Both the position numbers and the translations under genes were made by a program. 64,000 nt of DNA from Marthasterias glacialis (lineage: Eukaryota > Echinodermata > Asteroidea > Forcipulatida > Asteriidae). The notes beneath the pieces were generated by a model. That model was not told the DNA's origin and did not search any database. It was given only the letters and a program-made list of their open reading frames with translations. Below, piece by piece: positions 12,501 to 24,500 of the stretch (its first letter is position 1; every line of letters begins with the position of its first letter). The DNA is taken from NCBI GenBank assembly GCA_911728455.2, contig OU452222.1, forward strand, positions 8,950,108-9,014,107, in the 5' to 3' direction.

Positions 12501-15500
12501 CACCTCTCTATTGATAAAACTTCACCAGTAGTGGTCACATACAGAAGCTATCCTGAAGTGGATTGAGTTTAGACTGTATATTTACCTCTTTCCTCATTGA
12601 GTCTATCCAGTAGGGTGTTTTTATCGTTTAGATCTCCTTTGAGTGTTGCCTCTAGCTGAGCTATCTGCAATTTTAACTGCTTCTCATTGGCTCGGTACTG
12701 CCTCTCTCGCTCAGCATCAAATGCACTGGGTGGGCAATATACAATGCAAAACCAATTAAGTATTACAATTAATATTACATTATAAAGGTTAAGATAATCC
12801 ATGTCCAAATTTTGTATTGTATTTATATTGTTCTTCTGACCTTTCCTTACCGCAGGCGACTTTTGTCGACTGTACTCATACCCACTCTTCCTTACCATAG
12901 GTACCATAGGCCACTTTAGTCGACCAAGATTACACACAAAAAAGGACTCATGCCTGAGCAAAAAGACCATTTGTTATAAAGCTGTAGTTTTGTCCATGTC
13001 CACCCTCCATACCCAAGCGTACAATGGTTGGAAAGAGAAAGATTGGTTCTTTCCAATGATGGTAAAATAAAATAAGGTTGCTATTATGCATGCCTTTCAA
13101 AATCTAGTGGAAAGATCAGACAGGTCAAACACCAACGGAGCACCAAATGCTCATCTACCAAAAAGAGTCTGAGAATCTAGGTTGAACTTAAGTAAGATCG
13201 AGATCTGGCTGTTTATTGACCAAACTTTTTTTTTTTTTGTATTATGTGAACGGGAATTTAAGAGGAAGTACTTCTTTTTCTCTGGTTTTTCTCTAAAATG
13301 AGATATTCAGGGTGATAACAGAGTTTGTAAAATTGGCCTCTGAACTCAGCGAAGCTGTTATGTAAAAAATGGCTTTCAAGCTTGAATGAGAATAAAAACA
13401 ATTGTTTATGTCACAACAACTTGGTAACGAGAGGGTTAAACTTTGTGGTTTTTGGTTTTGGTCATGACAACAAAATTTGTTTGATTGATTGAATCGCTGT
13501 GGATATGTCTCCTCAGTACAAGGTGCTCTCAGTGCTACTAGACTAACCTGTTTAGAAGTTTCTCATTGGCTTCTTGAAGAATAGTCTTCTCATTCTCTAT
13601 ATCACCAATCCTCTCTTGCAGCTGTAATCCAACGTGAAATCATCAAATTACTGATTCTGGTTATTATGCAAATAGGTACACGATAGACACCTTGCACCGA
13701 CAACACATGCCACAACCGTCTGCCCGCAGTCTGCCATTTTGGAGTCAAACTTGTCCAGAGCAGGAATCATCAGGCAGTGTTGTACTCAGTGTGACATGAA
13801 AATGACTTTGAAATTTTGGTCAAAAATTTGTATGCGATTTTATGATAGAAAACGACGCAGTAGGTATTACTGAAGAGGTTTTGTTTGTGTGGACTGGGTA
13901 AATTAGCAACATTTTGGGATATATTAATATTTAGCAGACCCCCCCTACATCATCAAAATGGTCGAAAAAGCTCACCAGTTCTTCAAATAACACAGATGGG
14001 GACCAATATTTTTGGGTCTAGGTTACAAAAAATACCCCAGTTGGATGTCAACAATCCCAGGGCTTATCTTTGGACCATTCAACAATCAATGGATGGATGT
14101 ACATGCATGAGACATGTTTGTGGAGGAAGCCCAGTATTTGCGTGTCGGTCAACGCCATTCTGTCGCCAACCCTGCAGAGGGTGCTGTTTCTATCACCAGG
14201 ACAACAAACTAGACTACAACAAACACAAACAGCATAAACCCCGAAATACATCCCCTTTTACAGGACGAATAACCGAGGGCGATATCATAAAAATCTTTGT
14301 TGTGACGACATTGCCCGTTTGATTGTAAAGAAATGTTATAAATAAATGAAATGAATAAAAGCTTTGTGTACCTCCATGATTGCCCTCTCTTTAGAACTTG
14401 ACTGATGAATCTCACTTTTAAGACCCAACACTTTACTCTGCTCTTGTTGATATACTTTATTGAGTTCTTCTAGCTCAGCCAAGACCGTATCGTGACTCTT
14501 CTTCACTGTCTTCAGATTCTACAACAAGAGGCGGCAATGTTTCATGATTATTCACAAAATTAAAATCCATCGGCAGGTATGACCCTACAACAAATTAAAA
14601 CTTACAAAGTATAACACATCATTGGTTTTATAATCGGCCAGTTACAGATCTTCTTACTAGGTGGACAAGTTTTTGAGAAAACGGTGAATATTATTGTCTT
14701 TTGTCAGGGTTTTATGATATTCATTAGGAAAATCAAACTATGAGATGAAAATATGGGAGAAAGTTGCGAAGGAAGGTTTTCTTGCACACAAAAATTACTG
14801 TTTAGGACAGCAGACTGATCCATTAAGCTCCTCCCCTTTTTAAGGCATTGACCAATCACAATCGTGAAGGTGTGATATGCCCAAAAATCCGACATGTTAA
14901 AATCCCAATGCAAAATGTAAACAAGTTTCTGCAATGTGGATTGCTGTGTTGGGCCTTTTGTATGAGGTGCAGTGCAGACTAATCCTATACTCCTTACCCA
15001 TGTGGGGGCGCCATTGATAGCCAGTTGTTCTGGTGGGCAGGGCTTCATATCGGTCATTAAGTAAGCTTTCCACAAATATGAAAATCATGTGCAAGTTTGT
15101 TTTTTGTTTTTTGTTTTTTCATAACTATGTATGTATTAAACCTTTAAACACATGTGACTTCTTCAAGCTAACAAACTTGTTGGTGATATTTGCATCCCAT
15201 GTTGCAAATCATTGGATATTTCTATTTCTGCTTGAAATGCTTTTGTCAAGTTCTTCAGCAGCTCTAAATTTCTCAGGGTAGGTCACAATAATGTGACTCA
15301 AAATGAGTGATACTTGCCTCTTCCAGGTTAGCATACTTGGCCTGTAATGCTGTCAGCTTCGTGGACTTCTCTTTAACCTCTCTCTGAAGTCGGATCATCT
15401 CAACATTCTCATGGATGTTTGTTCTAAAGAGGGTGAGAGGCATTCATGTTACCGTTCAACTAATGAGTCGTCAGTTGCAATTCAAATAGGGAGGTAACAC

Positions 15501-18500
15501 GCTGGGGTTGTAACTATTGAGATAGTCAAGGCTAGATTCATGAGGTCTATTTGGGAAAGGAGAATACTAGACGCTAAATACCTGAGTTATGTTTGAGGTT
15601 GTAACATGAGAGTTACTGGTGTTTAAATTCATTATTATAATTCAGCTGAGGTTCATGAGGTATATTTGAGGTTATAGTTCTGGAGATGAGGTTATAATTT
15701 TGGAGATGCCAGAGGCTAAAATACTGAGGTACGTTCTGGGTTTTAAAGTGTGAGTTAATGATGTTTTAAATTCATTAGGGTAATTTTACTGAGGTTGTAA
15801 CTATTGAGAAACTTTAAGATCATTAGGTATATTTGAGGTTTTAATTTTGGAGATACTGAAGGCTGAAATACTGAGGTATAGATGAGGTTATATAACGTGC
15901 AAGGTACTTGTGTCTAGAATCATTAGAATAAATCCACTGAGGTTAGGTTCTTGAGTTGGCTTCAAAGATATAGTTGAGGTTATACCATAGAGATCACTTG
16001 TCTAAATCCATGAGGTTAATTCAACTGAGGGTTATAACGAATGAGAAACTGGAGGCCCATGAGGTATACCTGGGATAATCATTTCTAGAAATGCCAGAGG
16101 TCAAAATACAGAAGTATAGTTGAGGCTATAACATGTGAGTTACTCGTAGCTAGATTCTCAAGGTTATTCAAAACCCTTGTTATACTTGAGTCTAAATTTG
16201 TGTGGAGAAGTTGAGGTTATATCTTGCGAGGATTATCTGTGAGGTATGCTTGATATTTTAACCTGTGAGAAGCCAATATTAAAAGAAATGTTTGTGTATG
16301 CCTTTAGGATAACTAGGGAAATTTAGATGCATGGTGCGTGTGTAGTTCCACAAACATGACTGAGAGGAAGTTGCCTATTTTTGTGCATGGGACATGTCTT
16401 TAAACCTCTGTGTTGAAAATTTTGAAAAACATAGTTTCCAAGTCAGTTTGCCTAAAGTGGTGGAAAATATACACCAACAGTGGTACACCTTGGGCAAGGC
16501 CATGGATGAGTTTAACATAACATTCCTTTTGTTTCCTTCATGCAGATTCTCGAGACAATGCTTCCTTTCATCATGCTATTTCATTTTCAGTCGATACTCA
16601 CAACTGACTTGGAACAGAAAGGATTGATTAGTTATCTCAAATAGAGTTCCATTAAACCACAAATTGTTTAGGACACAATCACACAATAACAAAACTAGAG
16701 GAATAAATTATGATTAGGGAATGTTATTTAAAAAATCAGTGCTTCCCCTGTCCAGGGTTCTCCCATTGCATAAGCTAGCATATTGGGCTGATTTGCATGA
16801 ATTGCAGGCCGATACGGCATTTTTTTTTTAAAATAGATTTGAGATCAATTTCACACAAACCATAAAATAAACCATTTAAAATGCTCCAGATTGCACAGTA
16901 GAGCTTTCAAGAACAAACATAAACATCAAATAAAAACATTCGAGGACCTTGTGCTTGTTTTGGCCAAAGCTGCAAAATTTGGGTCCAGAATGCTGCACAG
17001 TTTTGAAAAATCCTGGGGAAAACCCTGCCGTCTAATCCAATCGCTGCAAACATTTTAAGTTGAGTGTTGTTCTTTTTTTTTATTTGACCTCTTTCAGTCA
17101 AGAAGGAACAAATTGGATGTGTAGATGGAAACAGCTCCCATTTTATAGCAATTATCTTGTTGGTAAGTGTGAAGTGGTTCCTCAGTAATTTATGCTCACT
17201 GTACAAAGTGTCGCTCCAATGACTATCAGAAGCCAAAAGGGAATGCATTGAGCTACTTTTTGTTTAAAGAATTAAAAACTGCAAAGTTACAGATTTGCCT
17301 TTCATATATGTTTAGCAAGACTCAATGTTTCACTAAAAACACCAGCTTTTGGTGTTACAGTCCCATTTGAACAGTAAAACAAAGGAGTTTAATTTCATAT
17401 TCAATGACACACAAATGTATGCCAGCTTGGGAGGCACAAGTAGCAAAAAGCTTCTGCAGGGGACCAATGGGTTTGCCTGTATGTACTGACTGACCAACAG
17501 GGTAAGACTATCGTATTCAAGATCAACCACCAATTGAATGTTCACAGCCTCGCTTAGCTGATCAGCCATGGGGAACACTGGTAAGAGGGGATGCCGGGGA
17601 ATGATATACAGATGGAGGAGAGACGATGGAGGGATGGGGAGGGGGGTTAAAGGGGGTCAGAGGGGGTCATGCTGCATGAAACAAAAACAAATTGAAAACA
17701 AAATATTAGTACAACCATAAACAATAGTAAGCAACAGGGTTAACAATCACATATCAGTTGGATCCGATTCAAACCAATCTCCAAGGCATGTCAAATGGTG
17801 AAACCCGATTGTGCCATTATTGATAAACCCTTACACACAGCTTCTGGTAAACATCAAAGACCTGATTTGCATATTGATCAGGTCTCCATACCACAAAGTG
17901 TGCCTCCACCAGTAGTAAAATATCATCCTGATCTTCTTTATTTTTCAAAGAGGTAGAAGACAATTTTCATAACCGAATTCAACCTGTATAAACTCTGAAA
18001 CTGATCAGCAGTGGAATTATATATTCAAGTTTGCTGGCCTTTGTTTGCTGGCCCAAATTAATTTTAATGCTTAAAGTTTGCAAACAACATTGGTAATTAA
18101 TTGCCAAAGACTAGGATCAGCACTTTATGTGACCCAACATGTACATGAAGTAACAAACCTGTGTAAGATTAACCTAAATCGGTAAATCAGTCACAAGAAA
18201 ATGGCGAAAAACCTTATTGTGTTTTCATTGTTTTCAAACATCGGGTCTTGGACTTGCAAGATCAAAACTAATTGTTTTACTCTATTCTCAAATACTATAG
18301 CCTTTTAGGCAAAACTATTTCAGGTGAAGTTTTCCACTATGACCATCTCTGTACCATGTAAGTTATGTGCAAATCTGTGAACATTAATATTTTCAATCTT
18401 ACCAATGTTGTGCACACCCTTTCAGGGAGAACGTTTAACACGATTCAGTAATGGACCTTATACGTCTGACGCCATGAGTCCCATAGAGATATGTATAACA

Positions 18501-21500
18501 GCGCCCTCAATGAGGTCAAAATGACAGTAAGTTTACTGAAGAAAAACGGCTGTACATGCCCTCATACAGTCACTCAACTCAACTGTCTGTTAGACGTTTG
18601 CGATAAAGCTTTGGCAAACTTTGGACTGATCAAATAAACAGCTTTGTAACACCTTGAGCCTGTTTGGTGTACTTTAGACAGTTCAGCCATGCAATGATAT
18701 TTACTCATTACCAATGTTAATATTCTTTATCAATTTTAAATCAACCTCAAACCCCAAAGTAGATGTTGGAAATTTAAAATAAGCTGGCAAACTTAGGAAA
18801 AAGAATGTGCACAAAAATAATAACCAATACTTGTTTTTTATCGTGGGGGATTGGGGAGTAGAAATAAAAACCAAATGAAATTTAGTATCATCAGAGACCA
18901 TTTGTGCATATCCGTGCATTGTATCACACTGCATAGTGATTTGGGTTAATATTTGATGATGGAAATCTTGTGAGGCAACATGCATGCCCTCTCTTATATA
19001 GCGCCCTCGGAGCACTAACACTTACTTTGCTGAATGTCTGTTGGCATGGCAACGGAGGGGAGATGGAAACAAAATGAAGATAAGTAAACGAAAAAACAGC
19101 AACTGAGTTTTCAATACAATGCAGGTGAAAAGAGAAGACAAACCGAAAAAGTTGGTCAAAAGCTGTCAAGGAAACATATATTTTTTAAAGGCTACAAAGC
19201 TACATGTGAATTCATTAGTGCAGAGCAAACTGCATACAATCTCTAGACCCCTTGCATATAATGTCACAAGCTCAAATGGCGCCCTCATCCCTGAGGTCAA
19301 AGTAGACCTATCACTGGCTGAGAGTTTTGCGTGGCGTATAAACATGTTTATATGCCAGTGATAGGTCTACTTTGACTTCAGTGATGAGGGAGCTGTTTGA
19401 GCTAGTGACATGCATTTCCATTGCTGACCTCAGCAATGGTGGCCTCTTGACCACTAGCATGATATCACATGCGGCTATTGTCTGCCACACTCACCATTGT
19501 TGGAGTCAATTTGAACGTATATGGTTAGCGTGTAAATGCCGCATCACCCTAATACGTGCACTTCGCTGTTTAACACATGGGGACATTGGACTCCCCAAAT
19601 TTCGCAAACAAGATTAATGTGATGATGGCGTCACATGAATCGGGTCAATATGCAAGAGGTCTATTAAGAAATTGACAAAGCAGTCTGCCTACGTTTATAA
19701 CAACAAAGCACAAATATCACAATTATTGTTAGGCACAAGTATCAAATCACTAAACTTCCACAAAGGGGCTCCAGAGGCAATATTCCCCAGGGAAAGTGGA
19801 CTTCCATAAGGAAAGACAATTCTGATAAACTTCATTAAAGGCATCACTGCAAAAGCAGGAGACACACAGAGCGACTGCAGTGGGCGCAAGGGGTAAGTTT
19901 ATTTGAGGCTTGGGGTTCGGGTTGTGCCAGTCTTGTATTTGGGTCCTCAATAATCAAGTTCAAGTCTGAGTCCAAGTCCCAAGCCATTTGGGTCGAGTTC
20001 GAGTCTCTAGTCACAAAGGTTGAGTCCGAGTTCGAGTCATGAGTCATACAACACTGGGTTGTGCATCAAAACACTGTAGATGAACAAAGTCAACAAAACA
20101 AACTAATCTCGGACAGAATATAAAGAGCACTACCAAGTCAAACATCACTGTTTAACTATTCTTTCTTTCCTGATTGGCTTATAATGGGGTGGGGGTTCAC
20201 TTGTAGTGTTTGATATTGTCCATGAAGATCATATACACTAAATTTGACTTAATGCCCAATAGAAGGTCCAAAATAAAGTGCTTGATGAGCCAGCTTTAAT
20301 TCTTTATAAAATGTTTGAAAGAATATTCATGAGTAGAGTTCACTGACCTTTGACCCGCTGACATGTGTTCCTTCAGTCTGAGCAGTGTCTCCTCTTGTTC
20401 GATTTCCTTTATTCTTACCTGGGCAAAATAAAACCAAACAAACATACAAGGTTTTCTAGAAAATGCTGATCATAAATGGATATAAGGGGAAAGTACATCA
20501 TTGTTTCTTGGAAGAGGAAATAATTCCCATCTTCTTATGTTCAATAAACACACCATTCAAACAACCTGTGAAAATCTTGTCAAATACGGTGGTCAAGATT
20601 TAGAGAAAACGATGACAAACTGTTTATACTATGTCAGGAATCACAGGGCATTAAGGCACCCGCTCAGAACCCTTGCCCCTCCCCCCCCCCTGCACCCCCT
20701 ATTAGATCAAAGATAAAAATCAACCAACTGTCTGTTGCATTTATCGCATTAACATTTTGGTAGGCTTTGAAGACCGAGCTTTACGAGTGCTCGTTTACAT
20801 TTTGGTTATAACGGTTTATATAACTTAAATATTCAAGAATGTCTGCATCTTCACCTGCTCTTGAAGTATATCCTTGTCTTGTTCCAAGGACGCAATGTGA
20901 TCTTGAAGATCCTGAATCATCTCTTCCCTGCATCAATATGGAAAGTACAAAATATTCACTACGTGTAGGAAAAACAAGTTTCTTTTACTGAACTCATGTT
21001 ATTTCACAAATACTTATACATACATGTTAACACATTAAATGGGCTAGAAAATGTAGGGCTGCGATTTGACGAATGTGGAAATTCCTGAAAAATGGCTTGC
21101 AGGCCTGGGTTCCCCCTTATTCTAGACCCGGAACCTCCCAGATGTTACAACTCAGGAGGTTTACAGACTCTGTACATCACCAGAAATACAAAACTACTGG
21201 TTTGGACACAATGTAAACTATTTCTTTCACCCTTTGGTGAATGCTTTACTTGTCTTCTATCAAGAAAAGTTAAGGGCTCAAGGAGTTTTGAGAAAAATCC
21301 TGAAATCAGGAACAATCCTGAGAAATCACATGCCTGAAAATGATGTTTACTTGAGTGAAGTGGAGATCACGAGGCAAGCATTTGCTGCAAAGGAATGTGT
21401 TTTGCGTCCATCATGAAAGCAGAGAATGTGTTTGTAATTTTATTTATTTTATTCAATTACACCCTTGTAGGCCTCCAACTAATGGACCCTCAAAATTAAC

Positions 21501-24500
21501 TAGAATTGTACCCTGAAGATACCCGTGAAGATACAACTGTTCAGTTTCAGATGCAGCAGGCAAACCTCATCAGGGAAAATCCCTGTAGGGCCTGAAACCC
21601 AATCCACATGTGAAGCTTGCAGAATTCGAACTAGGGTCTGACATGGGATTCGAACCAGGGTCCACTGAAGTGAAAGACAGGTTAAGCAGCTGTGGTAAGC
21701 AGCCATTTAAAATTTAGCCTGGTGTTGTTGTACTCGGAATTTGACCTTATTTTGGCCAAAGTGAAGCACTTTGGACAAGTCTTCAAAGGAGAAGAAATGC
21801 ATTCGGTAAACTTGTGACTTGAGGACTTGCCTGGTGGAGTATTGCTATACATTCGGCTTGCGGTAACATCATGTGATACTATCTACTCTGTTCTGTAGTT
21901 GTTCTTGTTAAATCGTTAGTCTCACCACAGATCGACGTATGGGTAAAAAATCACAAAATCTGGCAAAATGTTTTTTCACAAATTATTGATATAATCATTA
22001 CTATTAAAATTTTCAGCAAGTTTTAGGACCTAACATGTAATAGTATTGGAATTACACTATTTAGCATGACCAATGTATCACTAGATTTGCCATTTTGCGT
22101 TTCAACGAAGCGACGTTCACGATACGCCACTTTATCCATTGAAATACAAAGCACTGGCAAGGGTCCAGCAGTTTGAAAAACAGTTGGCTGTGGAACACCA
22201 TAAGTCGCTTTGTGGTGCGACTGACGATCTAACAACTTGTCCTGCTATTTATCTACTGCCCCAGAGTAGATTGGGATACCAGGAGACTACCCTCTTCTGA
22301 TAAGAACTTCTCTGTTTATCTACTGGGAAAACCTGGGGATTTCCACTTCATTAGTAGATCAGGTGCCTTCTCCTAATTATCTTCACTGCAGTGGAGTGAG
22401 ATATATGGATCTCTAAAACAAGATTATGTATAGAGAGGTTTCACGTGACGTCACCCAAGACCTTTTTCTAATGCTGCGTGCGCAAACAGGCACTGGAAAT
22501 CATTCAGCAGACGATACGCCAGCCATTGAGTTTGTACATGGCTGGACCCAACATGGCTGCGAAACGAACTTTTCCCGCTGTCATGCAACCTCTCTATAGC
22601 AAGGCTGATCATAGTTTTAATAAAGTAGATATTGTTGCAGAACCTGCTGCTAATTACTGGATTAGAACTGGCCTCTTATCACCGGGCATGCTTGGTGATC
22701 TAGTGGTAAAACTTCTGCTCTAGAATGGCGAGGGGCATTGGTTTGAATCCCAACTGAGTAGTATGCCTGTGGATTTTGTGTTTCCACAGGATTCGGGAAA
22801 GCACGGTGCTTAATACACATCAGTGTAGGCTAAAAAAACAAAATAATAAGGATGGTGTTACTTACAGTCTGTGGTTTTCTTCTCTGGCTTCTTCAAGGAG
22901 ACTGTGACCATATCTAGGAAGGACATCTGTCCTGAAAGCTCTGGGTGTTGCTGATCTGAATTCATAACAAGCAGATAAGCAAAACACAACAACCATTTAT
23001 GATGATTCTAAAAACCAATGCTACCAGCTCCCACAAATTACTGGAATCATCGGTAAAACCTGTCACGGCGATTGAAGTATTTATGAACGCATTCCAATAA
23101 TAATAACAACCATTAAGTGTTTATTGGAGGTTTTTTTTTGAAAATTGTTGAAGTTTTTGAATTATGAGACTCATTTATGTAGCACCTTAGGATTTACAAG
23201 ATGCTGTGGCGCATTCAGCAGCCACTGCCAGAAACACCAGGGCAAACTCCTTCTCTTAGCTAAAGTGTAACTGGGTTATTTTATGTGCATTACACAACAC
23301 GTGCTAAAGGCCACAAGTGTCAAGACCAGGACTTGCTGCTGATCAGAAACACCAGAGTTTGAGTCATGTGTGCTTGACCGCTCAACCACGACACGCCAAT
23401 GTCTAGGTAAATTGTACCTGCATCAACTTACACACCAATATATTTTATGATACAAAATACTTCATGGTTTGGTAAAACTACCCCTACTGGATCACATCTT
23501 TAAGATCTACTCTGAAAGGTAAGCTTCATCATTTGGTTTTGGGGGGTGAGCACATTTATTCCCCTCCTCTAGTTTTCAATAATGCTCTGAATAAAAAGGA
23601 GTAACTACTAAGCATTTTCACTGTAAACTTTTCAATGAAGTGAAATTCCACTACTATACTATCAATGCTGTGTTTTTCAAGAACCACTCAAAAGAGTCAG
23701 TGTCTTACTTGTTGCGGTCATGTCCCTGAACCCTCAAGCCTTTCTTGATGTTATCTGGTGGAGGAGGTCGAGGCAATCCCTGTCAAACAAAATAAAGCAT
23801 CAGGAGAAACAATTCAGATGAAGAGATTTAGTTACAGATATGGGAGGGAAATCCCAACATGGGAGAGAAAACCCACATAATCGGGTAGAAGCTGAAAACT
23901 CAACCCACATGTGAGGTTCTGGTCTAAGGAAGAATTAGTAAACATGAAACCTTCCATATTTGGAATGTGTCTCAGTATCAACAAGTGAATATCAAATTTC
24001 ACAAGATTATTTGGTTTAGTATTTCTTTCTTTTTTTCCTTTTTTTGGGGGGTGGGAGGTTTAGCCCTGAACAACACGGCTAAGAAGAAACTCACTCAAGG
24101 TACTGGGCTTCAACAAAAGTGCTCACAGTAATAAAAACTGTGATTACAGCGATTAAACAGTAGTTATCACACTCGCGCTCGTGGAATACAGAAAAATATA
24201 GCGCTTCTGCATCCCATATTCCATGAGGCCTCAGGATATGGGGCGCAGACGCGTTATATTTTTCCGTATTCCACAAGAGTGAGTGTGATAACAAATTTAT
24301 CTTCCAGTCAACTGCATACCTTTTCCACATGCAACGCGTGAAGTTTAAAAATTTTGAGCGTTATTTCATTAAGAGTAGCACGTGCAACGTGCAATGTTTA
24401 GAGCTTTATTTTGCACTGTCTGTATACGGAGCGTTACGCATAATACTAAAAATACGCAGAGTGCAATATTGACCACTGGGAGTATGATATGGTTTATTAT

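Noticed and set aside
17333..17578. Minus-strand open frame as an RPGRIP1L exon
   Set aside because: Residues are not coiled-coil-like and the flanking exons are already continuous in phase.
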